From: Comamonadaceae bacterium ALPHA2B
Lineage (GTDB): Bacteria; Pseudomonadota; Gammaproteobacteria; Burkholderiales; Burkholderiaceae_C
Assembly (NCBI GenBank): GCA_005503065.1
Contig: SCOE01000018.1
Location: 42,180 to 106,179, forward strand
Reading direction: 5' to 3'
DNA length: 64,000 bases
Under the pieces are notes generated by a model. It worked only from the letters and a program-made list of their open reading frames with translations, searched no databases and had not been told where the DNA came from. Position 1 is the first letter of the stretch. Each line of letters starts with the position of its first letter. The position numbers and the translations under genes are program-made. Positions 35,504 to 44,283 of this stretch are shown here, piece by piece.

Positions 35504-35872
35504 TCAGCGCGCCGTGCCGGGCGCCTTGACCGGCAGCGGCGTGCTGTAGGGCTCGATGCGCAGCAGCTCGCTCTTGAAGATCGCCACCTGGCGCAAGGGC
35601 GCCTGCACCAGGGCGCCGTTCACGTCCTTCTGCGACGCGTATTGCCAGAGCGTGAGCTGGCCCTTGTCGGCCAGGGCCGCTGCCAGGCGCTGCACGTCGG
35701 GCCCGTCGCCACCGAACTGCGCGGCGTCGACGCCGACGACGATGTCGTCGCGGGGAGAAACGATCTTGAAGAGCTTCACGGTGGCGACGCCCTGCGCCGG
35801 CGCCGCGAGCGCCCAGGCGCCGGCAGACACCAGCAGCAGCTGCGACACGACGCGGCGGGAGAAGGCTGACAT
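35504..35872 (-). CDS. Secreted protein of unknown function
   Basis: 122 residues from MSAFSRRVVSQLLLVSAGAWALAAPAQG, a clear Sec signal peptide of about 28 residues. The mature part (VATVKLFKIVSPRDDIVVGVDAAQFGG) is small and mixed alpha/beta. I do not recognise the family. It is convergent with tgt. Confidence 0.7.
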   Translation of the reverse strand: MSAFSRRVVSQLLLVSAGAWALAAPAQGVATVKLFKIVSPRDDIVVGVDAAQFGGDGPDVQRLAAALADKGQLTLWQYASQKDVNGALVQAPLRQVAIFKSELLRIEPYSTPLPVKAPGTAR

Positions 35873-35986
35873 GGCGGAGGTCCTGTTCAAAGAGCGTCGA
35901 GCGTAGTCAAGGCGCGCCGGCACGCCCAGAGGCCGGAAGTCATACGCCATGACCATCGGCCGACGCGCTGGCCCGCCGAAAGAAAA

Positions 35987-36019
35987 AGGCGCCGGCCTGC
36001 GCGATGCAGGCCGGCGCCT
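35987..36019 (-). terminator. Intrinsic terminator of the DUF3597 gene
   Basis: Perfect 14-bp stem aggcgccggcctgc / gcaggccggcgcct with a gcgat loop, followed on the minus strand by TTTTTCTTTC. It lies 20 bases beyond the DUF3597 stop. Confidence 0.9.
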
Positions 36020-36038
36020 CGGGACACGGTGCGGAGGG

Positions 36039-36419
36039 TCAGTCGCGCAACTCGGGCGGCAGCGTGCCGCCGTTGGCGGCGATGCGGCTCATCACCTGCT
36101 TGTGCAGGCCGATGTTCCATTCGGCCGAACCGGGCTCGCCGTTGCTGTAGAGGATCTCGTTGGCCAGTTCCTTGCGCGCGGCGAGGCTGCTGTCCAGGCC
36201 CAGCAGCTTGAGCAGGTCGACGATCGAGGTGCGCCAGTTGAGGTTGGCGGCGCCGGGCATGGCGTCCAGGATGGCGGGCACGTCGCCCAGCGGGATGGAA
36301 GGCGGCGGCGCGGGCACGGCCGGGGCACCCGCAGGTGCGGGCGCGGGCGGTGCGGCTTGCACCTCGGTGGCGTTGGCCGACGGGAAAATCTTGGAAAAAA
36401 TCTTGCCGAAAAAGCTCAT
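36039..36419 (-). CDS. DUF3597 domain protein
   Basis: 126 residues starting MSFFGKIFSKIFPS, a short amphipathic start, then an Ala/Pro linker (about 20-45) and the DUF3597 domain with LNWRTSIVDLLKLLGLDSSLAARKELANEL-like pattern and EWNIGLHKQVM. Function unknown; the domain resembles peptidoglycan-associated and LysM-linked proteins in other bacteria. A strong terminator follows. The 189 bases to the next gene hold nothing clear. Confidence 0.85.
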   Translation of the reverse strand: MSFFGKIFSKIFPSANATEVQAAPPAPAPAGAPAVPAPPPSIPLGDVPAILDAMPGAANLNWRTSIVDLLKLLGLDSSLAARKELANEILYSNGEPGSAEWNIGLHKQVMSRIAANGGTLPPELRD

Positions 36420-36608
36420 GGATGGGGTCCTCGACGTTGGTTCTGCGGGGCCGGCCAGGACGTAAGCGAGTGCCGGCTGCGCGCCCAATGCAGCGCAGAC
36501 CGAGGTTCTATCACTTTGCAGCGACGGTTCGGCCAAAGATCGCGGCCGATCGTGCGGAATGCCCAGACTGGCACGCAAGACGCGGTCCGCGCCTACGCGG
36601 GGAGCATC

Positions 36609-37694
36609 TCAGGCCGGGGCGAGAGGCCCCGGCACTGCCGAGGCCGGCGCTGATGGGACGGCATGGGCCGAGGTGCCGCAGCCATGGCAGAAACGCGAGA
36701 AGGCGCTCTTGCGCGTCTCGCACACGCGGCAGTGGTCGAACAGGCCGATGCCGCAGTGCGGGCAGAAGTCGATGGCGGTGTTCTTCAGGTCGACCGGCCG
36801 CTCGCAGCCCGGGCACACGCCCTTGGCCAGCCGCGCGAGCGCCGTGTCGTAGCTCAGTTCCTCGCGCCGCACCTGGTCGGGCTGCGACTCGGCCAGCTTC
36901 TGCCTGGCCAGGTAGCGGTTGAGCGCGACGGTGGCATAGCGCCCCACCAGCACGGTGACGACGATGCCCACCACGTAGCGCACGTAGCCGCCGTAACTCG
37001 GCAGGTAGGGCACGAGCTCGACGAAAAAGGCGAAAAGCGCGAAGAAGATGAAGCCCCAGACGAAGGGCCACCAGGTGCTCCGGCGCTTCTTCGCGAACAG
37101 CCAGCCGGCCACCAGCAGCAGCGGCAGCGTGAGCGCAAGGCGGTAGCCGAACACGCGCAGTTCCACGCGCCGCTGCTCGGCGACCATGCTTTGCGTCGCG
37201 GCTTCCTCCAGCAGGTTCAGCTTGTGCTGCTCGCTCTCCTGCGCCTGCTGGGCGTCGAGCAGTTGCTGGCGCTGCTGGCCCAGCGCCTTCTGCGCGGCGT
37301 CTTCGGCGGCCTTCAGGGCGTCGAGCTGGCGCGTGCGGGCGATGAGCTCGGTGTCCTGGTCCGGCGCCTGCGTGGCGCGGCGCGTGGCGAGCCAGTTCGA
37401 GAAGGTCTCGCGCGCATTCCGGCTGGCCTGCTCGGCGGCGTCGAGCCGCAGTTGCGCCTGCTCCAGCGCACGGCGTGCGGCGACCTCCTTGTCGCCCGCC
37501 TCACGCACCGCGGCACGCAGCGGCGCGGCGGCACCGGGCGGCATGAAGTCGTCGAGCTGCAATGGGCGCTCGACGCGGGGCAGATCGCCCACCACCGTGC
37601 CGCCGAGGCCGATCAGGAAGCTCGCGAACACCACCGCCACCAGCCACAGGCCGCGGCGGAACCACTTCTCGGACAGGCGCAGGGATTTGCTCAT
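36609..37694 (-). CDS. Membrane protein with coiled coil and two zinc ribbons
   Basis: 361 residues. A membrane helix near 15-36 (LWLVAVVFASFLIGLGGTVVG), then an Ala/Gln-rich coiled coil at about 60-170, two or three more membrane helices at 180-260, and a C-terminal double zinc ribbon with four CxxC pairs (CPGC, CPHC, CRVC, CHGC). Topology suggests a periplasmic coiled coil and cytoplasmic ribbons. Similar proteins are annotated only as zinc-ribbon proteins; role unknown. Ends with a low-complexity A/P tail. Confidence 0.8.
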   Translation of the reverse strand: MSKSLRLSEKWFRRGLWLVAVVFASFLIGLGGTVVGDLPRVERPLQLDDFMPPGAAAPLRAAVREAGDKEVAARRALEQAQLRLDAAEQASRNARETFSNWLATRRATQAPDQDTELIARTRQLDALKAAEDAAQKALGQQRQQLLDAQQAQESEQHKLNLLEEAATQSMVAEQRRVELRVFGYRLALTLPLLLVAGWLFAKKRRSTWWPFVWGFIFFALFAFFVELVPYLPSYGGYVRYVVGIVVTVLVGRYATVALNRYLARQKLAESQPDQVRREELSYDTALARLAKGVCPGCERPVDLKNTAIDFCPHCGIGLFDHCRVCETRKSAFSRFCHGCGTSAHAVPSAPASAVPGPLAPA

Positions 37695-37715
37695 GGATGT
37701 TCACTCCTCGCTTCG

Positions 37716-37779
37716 TTGCTCATTTTTCGATAGCAGCCAGCGCCCATCTGGCGGGCGCTGCAGGCCGATTCGGCTCAAA
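37716..37779 (+). repeat. Dispersed palindromic repeat A, copy 4
   Basis: ttgctcatttttcgatagc, a core of cagcgccc-n7-gggcgctg (8-bp stem), then caggccgattcggctcaaa. Its right end overlaps the stop codon of the DUF2145 gene. Confidence 0.8.
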
Positions 37780-38674
37780 TCTTCAAGCGAACCACCGGGC
37801 TGCCCAGCCCGGCACGCGGCAACCAGTCGAAAACCGAGTCGACCGTCACGGTTTCGATGCGATCGGAGAAGCGCTTCTGGTTCGGGTGGTCGTCGAAAGC
37901 GATGTTGGCCGAGCCCATGCGCCCGCCCAGCCGCGTCAGCGGGCCCAGGCGCAGCGTGGTGGGCTCGTAGCCCTTGAACTGCAGCCAGGCCTGGGCCTGC
38001 TGTCGGGTGCGGATGGTCGCCGGCTCCATGGCGGCGGCGATCGTCTCGATCGCCCACTGGTTCGACTGCTGGTATTTCTGGCCCCAGGCGTAGCTCACCA
38101 GGCTGTAGGCGGGCGTGTGCCAGCGGGCCAGCGCTTCGCCCAGGCGCGGAGCCGGCGCCGACAGCAGGCCCAGCAGTTGCTGCTGCACCTGCGGCGAGGG
38201 GATCTCCCAAGCCGCCTCGTAGCGCCACAGGTCGTCGAGGAAGAACTCGCCCAGCCCCTGCCGGTAGATGGCGGCCTCCGCCGTGCCGCAGCGGTTGAGC
38301 TTGTGGACCACGCGCCAGGGCCCCTCGGCACTCTTGTAGGCCAGGCCCAGGTGCGAGTAGCGAAGCCCGTACTTGCTCAGGTCCTGCCCCGCGCGGGCCA
38401 GCACGACCACGCGGGCATCGCTGGCGTCCAGCGCCTGCGCCGTGCGTTCGGCCAGCTGCATGCCCTTGGCGATCACGGCCGGTGTCGGCTTCACGGACTC
38501 GCAGGAGCGGCCGGCATGCGCATGCACGGGAAAGAGGAACAGGCCCGCCAGAACCACCAGCACGATCAGCACCGCCACGTGGAGCAGCATGCGCACGAAC
38601 CGGCGCAGGCGCGGCTCGTTGGCCTGCGCCTCCTCGTCGTAGGGGCCGAAGTTGGTGCGGGGATCGCCTTTCAC
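37775..38674 (-). CDS. DUF2145 domain protein
   Basis: 299 residues. A membrane anchor or signal at about 27-52 (MLLHVAVLIVLVVLAGLFLFPVHAHA), then the DUF2145 region: DARVVVLARAGQDLSKYGLRYSHLGLAYK, VVHKLNRCGTAEAAIYRQGLGEFFLDD and EIPSPQVQQQLLGLL. The conserved His and Cys spacing recalls cysteine-peptidase-like folds, but this is a guess. It overlaps the upstream secreted protein gene by ATGA, so the two are probably made together. Confidence 0.82.
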   Translation of the reverse strand: MKGDPRTNFGPYDEEAQANEPRLRRFVRMLLHVAVLIVLVVLAGLFLFPVHAHAGRSCESVKPTPAVIAKGMQLAERTAQALDASDARVVVLARAGQDLSKYGLRYSHLGLAYKSAEGPWRVVHKLNRCGTAEAAIYRQGLGEFFLDDLWRYEAAWEIPSPQVQQQLLGLLSAPAPRLGEALARWHTPAYSLVSYAWGQKYQQSNQWAIETIAAAMEPATIRTRQQAQAWLQFKGYEPTTLRLGPLTRLGGRMGSANIAFDDHPNQKRFSDRIETVTVDSVFDWLPRAGLGSPVVRLKI

Positions 38675-39138
38675 AACACCCTCTCGTTGTACAGCAATGC
38701 CTGGCCGATGGCATTGGGGATGAAGGCCAGCACCTCGCCGGCCGCCGACAGCACGATGCCGCTGCCGATGACGCCGACCTCCACCGAACTGCCCACGGCG
38801 ATCGAGGCGCGCCGGCTGCCGCGGTCCAGCACCCTGACACTGGCACGGGCGCCATCCGAGGCGCGCTCGAGCAGGTAGACGGTGCCGTCGGCCACGACTT
38901 CGACGGCCACCACGCTGAGCACCGTACCACCGACGGAGAGCGCGGCGGGCACGGTCACCACCGCGGTGGATGCGGCGCCCGCCACCGAGGCGGTGCCGAC
39001 GATCGAGGCCAGCGGCAGCAGGGACAGGGCCGCCGACGCCTCGCTCTGGGCGCGGGCAGGTGCTGCAGCCCCCAGGCCGGCCAGTGCGACGCAGCCCGCC
39101 AGGCCAAGGGCGGCGAAGGAAGAACGCAGGGAGGTCAT
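38671..39138 (-). CDS. Exported protein of unknown function coupled to DUF2145
   Basis: 155 residues from MTSLRSSFAALGLAGCVALAGLGAAAPARAQ, a Sec signal peptide cleaved near residue 31; GGAG lies 8 bases before the ATG. The mature part alternates short Val/Ala/Ser strands and ends in IPNAIGQALLYNERVL. Unrecognised. The ATGA overlap with the DUF2145 gene points to a joint role in the envelope. Confidence 0.75.
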   Translation of the reverse strand: MTSLRSSFAALGLAGCVALAGLGAAAPARAQSEASAALSLLPLASIVGTASVAGAASTAVVTVPAALSVGGTVLSVVAVEVVADGTVYLLERASDGARASVRVLDRGSRRASIAVGSSVEVGVIGSGIVLSAAGEVLAFIPNAIGQALLYNERVL

Positions 39139-39172
39139 GCTCGAATCTCCTGATGACGGTGCCGGCGCGGCG

Positions 39173-39652
39173 TCACTCGGCAACCGCGGCGTCGGCACGC
39201 GCTTCGCGCCGGCCTTGCAGACGGGCCTCGGCCAGGTCGGCCTCGTGCCGGTCGCGCAGCGTCTTGGCAAGCGTGAAGGCCGAGCTGATGAGGAACAGCC
39301 AGCTGACGCCCAGGTAGGCCTTGTAGGCATCGTTGATCTCCATGCGCACCAGGCCCCAGCCGGTCAGCCCCATGGCAGTGAAGAAGCCGCCCCAGACGAC
39401 GAGCTTCCACATCGGCGTGTCGCCGGCGAGCGAAGGGCGCTGGCTGTCGCGCACGAACTTGGCCAGCACGAAGGCCGCCGACAGGCAGAACACGTACCCC
39501 ATCACCATGAAGGCGCGTTCCAGGTTCTGGCCCGGCAGCCAGCTCAGGCCGGTGGCGCACAGGAACACCGCGAGGCCGAAGGACACCCAGACCTGGACGG
39601 TCCAGGCCCGGGTGTCGCGCGGAATCGAAAGGTGCGAAGGGGTGGGGTGCAT
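39173..39652 (-). CDS. YiaA/YiaB-family inner membrane protein
   Basis: 159 residues with two repeats of the YiaAB two-helix unit: SFGLAVFLCATGLSWL...AFMVMGYVFCLSAAFVLAKFVRD and VWGGFFTAMGLTGWGL...AYLGVSWLFLISSAFTLAKTLRD. Function in E. coli unknown. 34 bases upstream of the exported protein gene on the same strand, possibly in one operon with DUF2145. Confidence 0.85.
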   Translation of the reverse strand: MHPTPSHLSIPRDTRAWTVQVWVSFGLAVFLCATGLSWLPGQNLERAFMVMGYVFCLSAAFVLAKFVRDSQRPSLAGDTPMWKLVVWGGFFTAMGLTGWGLVRMEINDAYKAYLGVSWLFLISSAFTLAKTLRDRHEADLAEARLQGRREARADAAVAE

Positions 39653-39757
39653 GGTGTGCCTCGCGGCGGTAGTGAAGGTGCGCGAATGATGGATCGCCTC
39701 GCGTCACTCAGCCTCATGAGACTGCACCAGTCTGCCCAATCGAGGCGCCAAGTATCT

Positions 39758-40417
39758 CTAGAAGATACTTTTTACGGGTCGCATGCGTGGGAGCGGATGC
39801 GTACCGGCGTGCAGGTCCCGGCGCGTATAGGGGCGCTCCAGCCCGGCAATGCGCGCCGCCGCGTACTCCAGCAGCCCGTGCGTGGGCGCACGGTGCCCGG
39901 GAGGCAACAGCACCATGGGCACCAGGAGGCTGGCGGCGACCCACCAGGCCGGCAGCCGCGGATGCGGTCGGCTGTGCTGCAGCTTCAGGAACAGCCCGCT
40001 CGCGGCGACGCCGAGCAGACAGCCCGACACGACCTCGGACACGCTGTGTGCATGGATGGCGAGGCGGGAGACACCGATGGCCGCTCCCAGCACCCAGCCC
40101 GCGCAGGCGGCGGCCACGCGAAGGCGATGGCCCCCGCGCGATGCGAGCAGCCACAGCGCCACCGGCCAGAAGCAGGAAGAGAGCGCCGTGTGGCCACTGA
40201 AACCGGTGAAGTCGTGCTGCGCGTCACCCAGGCCCCAGCCCATGAAGGCAAGCTTGGACAGCGTGACGATGGCTCCGCAGGCGCCGAAGCACAGCGCCCA
40301 CAGCACGGCCGAATACCAGGTGCGCCGCGAGGACGCCAGCCACAGGAAGACGAAGGCGGCGGCCGGCAGCAGAAGACCGCTGTCGCCCAGCCAGGTGAAG
40401 GTGTGCCAGTCAAGCAT
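39758..40417 (-). CDS. PAP2-family membrane phosphatase
   Basis: 219 residues, five to six helices. Signature motifs FSGHTALSS near 72-80 and SRLAIHAHSVSEVVSG near 117-132. The last has Glu where Asp is usual in SRxxxxxHxxxD. Members dephosphorylate undecaprenyl pyrophosphate, phosphatidylglycerophosphate or phosphatidic acid; substrate not inferable. Confidence 0.88.
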   Translation of the reverse strand: MLDWHTFTWLGDSGLLLPAAAFVFLWLASSRRTWYSAVLWALCFGACGAIVTLSKLAFMGWGLGDAQHDFTGFSGHTALSSCFWPVALWLLASRGGHRLRVAAACAGWVLGAAIGVSRLAIHAHSVSEVVSGCLLGVAASGLFLKLQHSRPHPRLPAWWVAASLLVPMVLLPPGHRAPTHGLLEYAAARIAGLERPYTRRDLHAGTHPLPRMRPVKSIF

Positions 40418-40485
40418 GCGCGGCGCTCCCCCACCCGCGAGGGCGCGCGTGGTGGCGTGGGCAGGCCGCCGGCGTCAAGGCGCGG

Positions 40486-42432
40486 TCAGGCGGCCAGCAG
40501 GCCGCTCACGCGCTGGCGCAGGGCTTCGGGCTGCACCTCCACAGGCGGCACGGCCGCACCCACGTTGAGGCCGACCCGGCTGAACATGCCCCGGCGGAAG
40601 GGGCGCACCATCGCCACGCCTTCGCCGCGCCGCCGCTCGATGCGGCTGAAGAAGGAGCCCCAGAGATTGGTCAGTGCCATCGGAATCACCGGCGCTTCGA
40701 TGCCCTCGGCGCGGGCAAGTTCCATGATCTTCATCACGCCGCCCTTGAAAGGCTGCAGCTGCCCGTCGCGGGTGATGGCGCCTTCGGGAAAGATGGCCAG
40801 CAGATCGCCTTCGCGCAGCACCTTCACGGCCTCGGCGAAGGCGCGCTCGTAGGCGGCCAAGTCCTCCTTCTGCGGCGCGATGGGAATGGCCTTGGCGAGG
40901 CGGAACATCCAGCCCAGCACCGGCACCCTGAAGATGCGGTGGTCCATGATGAAGCGGATCGGCCGGGGGCTGGCCGCCATCAGCAGCACCGCGTCGATGA
41001 AGCTCACGTGGTTGCACACGAGGATGGCCGGCCCGTCGGTGGGGATGTGCTCGTCGCCCCTGATGTCGAAGCGGTAGACGAAGCGCGACAGCACCCACGC
41101 GACGAAGCGCAGCAGGTACTCCGGCACCAGCATGAAGATGTAGAACGCGACCACCGCGTTGGCGATGCCGGTGAGAAGGAAGATCTGCGGGATGCTGAAG
41201 CCCGCGCCCAGCAGCGCGCCGGCAATGACCGAACTGCCGATCATGAACAGCGCGTTGAGGATGTTGTTGGCCGCGATGATGCGTGCGCGGTGCGTGGGCT
41301 GGCTGCGCAGCTGGATCAGCGCATACATGGGCACGCTGTACAGCCCGGCAAAGAGCGAGAGCAGTGCCAGGTCGGCCATCACGCGCCAGTGCGCGGGCTG
41401 CGAGACGAAGGCCGCGGCGCCCATCTCGGCCGAAGGCGGCAGCCCGCGCGAGGCGAAGTACAGGTCGATCGCGAACACGCTCATGCCGATGGCGCCCAGC
41501 GGCACCAGGCCGATCTCGACCTGGCGGCGCGACAGCGTCTCGCACAGCAGCGAGCCGACGCCGATGCCCACCGAGAACACCACCAGCAGCAGCGACGCCA
41601 CCTGCTCGTTGCCATGCAGCACCTCCTTGGCGAAGGCCGGGAAGTTGCTCAGGAACACGGCGCCGAAGAACCACATCCACGAGATGCCCAGCAGCGAGCG
41701 GAACACGACGACGTTGCCGTGCGCGAGCTTGAGGTTGCGCCAGGTCTCGCTGACGGGGTTCCAGTTGATCCTGAGCGACGGGTCGGTGGCCGCCGTGTCG
41801 GGAATCGCCTGGGCCACCGCGCGTCCGACGAGCGCCAGCAGCACGCAGCCGACGGCCACTGTCGCATGCCCCACGCCCGGCAGCGCCACGAGCAGCCCGC
41901 CCGCCACCTGGCCGAGCAGGATGGCAACGAAGGTGCCCATCTCGACCATGCCGTTGCCGCCGGTGAGCTCGCGCGCATCGAGCACCTGCGGCAGGTAGGC
42001 GAACTTCACCGGGCCGAAGAGCGTGGAATGCAGCCCCATGAGGAACACGCAGGCCAGCAGCACCGGCACGTGGGCGCTGACGAAACCCCAGGCCGCGAGC
42101 GCCATGATCGCGATCTCCAGGTTCTTCACCAGCCGGATGATCCGCGTCTTGTTGTACTTGTCGGTCAGCTGCCCGGCGGTGGCGGAGAAGAGCAGGAAGG
42201 GCAGGATGAAGAGCGCGCCGATCACCAGGCCCGCCATGGCGGGCTTCATCCACGCCACCTGGAGCTGGTAGGTCACCATCACGGTGAAGGCGAACTTGAA
42301 GAGGTTGTCGTTGGCGGCGCCCGCGAACTGCGTCCAGAAGAAGGGCGCGAAGCGGCGCTGGCCCAGCAGCGCGAACTGGTTGGCGTGCGCGTTCGCACCC
42401 GGGTGCGTGGGGTTGCTGGCGGTGGTGCTCAT
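40486..42432 (-). CDS. MFS lysophospholipid transporter fused to 1-acylglycerol-3-phosphate acyltransferase
   Basis: 648 residues from MSTTASNPTHPG; the open frame extends upstream but the transporter fold starts here. Residues ~20-420 form an LplT-like MFS domain (FAGAANDNLFKFAFTVMVTYQL, QLTDKYNKTRI, HSTLFGPVKFAYLPQVL). Residues ~440-640 are a PlsC domain with the catalytic NHVSFID (H-x4-D) and FPEGAITRDG. In E. coli these roles are split between LplT and Aas; here the transporter and acyltransferase are one chain and the acyl-ACP/CoA ligase domain is absent. Likely reacylates lysophospholipids flipped from the outer leaflet. Confidence 0.92.
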   Translation of the reverse strand: MSTTASNPTHPGANAHANQFALLGQRRFAPFFWTQFAGAANDNLFKFAFTVMVTYQLQVAWMKPAMAGLVIGALFILPFLLFSATAGQLTDKYNKTRIIRLVKNLEIAIMALAAWGFVSAHVPVLLACVFLMGLHSTLFGPVKFAYLPQVLDARELTGGNGMVEMGTFVAILLGQVAGGLLVALPGVGHATVAVGCVLLALVGRAVAQAIPDTAATDPSLRINWNPVSETWRNLKLAHGNVVVFRSLLGISWMWFFGAVFLSNFPAFAKEVLHGNEQVASLLLVVFSVGIGVGSLLCETLSRRQVEIGLVPLGAIGMSVFAIDLYFASRGLPPSAEMGAAAFVSQPAHWRVMADLALLSLFAGLYSVPMYALIQLRSQPTHRARIIAANNILNALFMIGSSVIAGALLGAGFSIPQIFLLTGIANAVVAFYIFMLVPEYLLRFVAWVLSRFVYRFDIRGDEHIPTDGPAILVCNHVSFIDAVLLMAASPRPIRFIMDHRIFRVPVLGWMFRLAKAIPIAPQKEDLAAYERAFAEAVKVLREGDLLAIFPEGAITRDGQLQPFKGGVMKIMELARAEGIEAPVIPMALTNLWGSFFSRIERRRGEGVAMVRPFRRGMFSRVGLNVGAAVPPVEVQPEALRQRVSGLLAA

Positions 42433-42491
42433 GGAGGGTCCCTCGGCGTCGACCGGCGGCAGTGCGTGCCGCATCTTCTTCTTGGACGGCC

Positions 42492-43310
42492 TCAGGCAGT
42501 TGCCGCAGCCGCGCCCGGATTGTGCCGCAGGCCCCTGGCGCCGGTGCGCTGCAAGGCAGCCAGCACCGGCAGTGCCGCGAGCGCCGCCACGGCATGCTTG
42601 AGGGTGTGGCCCGACACCAGGTGGCCGGTCGCTTCGTACACCCAGGCATCGCCGGCCTCCAGCAGCTTGGCGGCTGCGTAGATGGCGATGACCCAGCCCA
42701 GCCGCACGCCGATCGCACCCGGCAACTTCGGCGTGAGGGCCAATGCCAGCACGATGGCCATGCCGCCGAACTGCACTGCGCCCCAGGGCAGCAGGTTGTC
42801 GGCCTCGGCCGCACAGGCCACGGCCACGAGGCCGCCCGCCAGGGTGCACCAGGCGAGCACCCAGCCGGCGCGCTGCGACACCCGCTCGCACGCGGCCAGG
42901 CCGACCAGCCCCGCGAAGGCCACGGTCATGCCGGCCCGGTCGGCCGCGAGTCGCATGGCATCGGGCTGCAGGTGATAGAACGCCGAGCCCGCCGCGGTGA
43001 CCAGGAGGCCTGCGAAGAACAACCAGGCGCAGTCGAGCGTGCTGCCCGGGGGCTCGGTGGCCGCATCGGCAGCGGCGGCGTCGAAACGCCTCAGTTGCCA
43101 CAGGCCCCAGAGCCCGAACACGCCGAAGGGCAGGTTGCTCAGCACGTCCATGGCGTTGGACACGCCGTGCCAGACGCGCTGATCGGCAAAGACGCCCGGT
43201 GCGAACGCTTCGGCGGGCAGCACCGGCGCCAGCACGGCGGTCAGCAGCAGCACCAGCACGGTCGCGAGCAGCGCACATTCACGTCGGCACAGGGAAGCGG
43301 AAGCGGTCAT
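42492..43310 (-). CDS. Ceramidase-like (CREST superfamily) membrane hydrolase
   Basis: 272 residues from MTASASLCRREC, about seven membrane helices. Conserved elements of the alkaline ceramidase/CREST family: a Ser in SNAMDVLSNLPFG, GSAFYHLQPD with AADRAGM, and SGHTLKH giving the final HxxxH. These proteins are metal-dependent membrane hydrolases; the natural substrate here is unknown. It is divergent from the XRE regulator, with a 125-base shared control region. Confidence 0.75.
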   Translation of the reverse strand: MTASASLCRRECALLATVLVLLLTAVLAPVLPAEAFAPGVFADQRVWHGVSNAMDVLSNLPFGVFGLWGLWQLRRFDAAAADAATEPPGSTLDCAWLFFAGLLVTAAGSAFYHLQPDAMRLAADRAGMTVAFAGLVGLAACERVSQRAGWVLAWCTLAGGLVAVACAAEADNLLPWGAVQFGGMAIVLALALTPKLPGAIGVRLGWVIAIYAAAKLLEAGDAWVYEATGHLVSGHTLKHAVAALAALPVLAALQRTGARGLRHNPGAAAATA

Positions 43311-43382
43311 GGGCGGAACTCCGGAAGGAAGGGAAGGTTCGGCCGCAATGTAGGTAGACGGGGCCCAAAAAAGCATCGAAAA

Positions 43383-43420
43383 TCGATACGGCACCCATTC
43401 ATGACATCTCCGGTATCGGA
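43383..43420. promoter_or_regulatory. Dyad in the divergent control region of the ceramidase-like and XRE genes
   Basis: Half-sites aaatcgatacgg and ccggtatcggattt face each other about 30 bases centre to centre and flank the -35 of the XRE promoter. Probably an operator, perhaps for the XRE protein itself. Confidence 0.45.
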
Positions 43421-43430
43421 TTTCTATACT
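43401..43430 (+). promoter_or_regulatory. Promoter of the XRE regulator, probably leaderless
   Basis: ATGACA (43401-43406), 18-base spacer, TATACT (43425-43430). The start would fall at or within 2 bases of the ATG at 43436, and there is no Shine-Dalgarno sequence, so the mRNA is probably leaderless. Confidence 0.5.
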
Positions 43431-43435
43431 CACCC

Positions 43436-44212
43436 ATGAGCACCACCGTCGACCTCGTCCAGGCCGTGAAGAACGAACTCAAGACCGCCCGCATGACCTA
43501 CGCGGACCTGGCGCGCGCGCTGGGCATGGCGGAATCGAGCGTCAAGCGCATGCTGGCCAAGGGCGACATGCCGCTGTCGCGCGTGGACGCCATCTGCCGC
43601 GCGCTGAAAATCGACTTCGCCGAACTCGCGCGCCGCGTGGCCGATGCGCAGCCGCTGCTCAAGGAGCTGTCGCAGGAGCAGGAGAAGGCCGTGGTCAAGG
43701 ACAAGAAGCTGCTGCTCGTGGCGATCAGCGTGCTGAGCCAGTGGACGCTGGAGCAGATCGTGGGCGCCTACCGCATCAGCGAGGCCGAGTGCATCGGCTT
43801 CCTGGCGCAGCTCGATCGCATCGGCATCATCGAGCTGCGGCCGATGAACCGGTATCGCCTCAAGCTCGCCAAGACCTTTCGCTGGCGCCCCCACGGCCCG
43901 GTGATGGAGTTCTTCCGCGACCACGTGGTGCTCGACTACTACCGCGGCGGTTTCGACGGGCCGGCCGAAGGGCTGCTGCTGGTGCATGGCACGATCAGCA
44001 AGGCGCTGGCACCGGCCTTCCTGGAGCGGCTGCAGCGCGTGGCGGCCGATTTCGCGCAACAGCACCAGACCGACCAGCGGCTGCCGCCCGAGCACCTGGA
44101 GGGCTACACCCTGCTGCTGGGCATGCGCAACTGGGAGTTCGAGGCCTTCACGCAGTTGCGGCGCGGCGAGATCACCGCACGGGGTTCGCGCACGCCGGTG
44201 CGGCCGCGCTGA
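43436..44212 (+). CDS. XRE-family helix-turn-helix regulator
   Basis: 258 residues. N-terminal HTH of Cro/CI type at about 17-60 (MTYADLARALGMAESSVKRMLAKGDMPLSRVDAIC). The rest is a mostly helical domain with a possible second winged helix near 97-140 (LEQIVGAYRISEAECIGFLAQLDRIGIIEL) and no recognisable ligand domain. Likely autoregulatory, and may control the divergent ceramidase-like gene. Confidence 0.85.
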   Translation: MSTTVDLVQAVKNELKTARMTYADLARALGMAESSVKRMLAKGDMPLSRVDAICRALKIDFAELARRVADAQPLLKELSQEQEKAVVKDKKLLLVAISVLSQWTLEQIVGAYRISEAECIGFLAQLDRIGIIELRPMNRYRLKLAKTFRWRPHGPVMEFFRDHVVLDYYRGGFDGPAEGLLLVHGTISKALAPAFLERLQRVAADFAQQHQTDQRLPPEHLEGYTLLLGMRNWEFEAFTQLRRGEITARGSRTPVRPR

Positions 44213-44243
44213 GGCGCGGCATCGACGGCCGTGCATTCCGGGC

Positions 44244-44272
44244 TTGGCGATCGGCCCCTGCCTTCCTACAAT
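44244..44272 (+). promoter_or_regulatory. Promoter in front of the glycine riboswitch
   Basis: TTGGCG (44244-44249), 17-base spacer, TACAAT (44267-44272). Start near 44279, a few bases before the first aptamer. Confidence 0.6.
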
Positions 44273-44283
44273 CGCGGCCTTGC

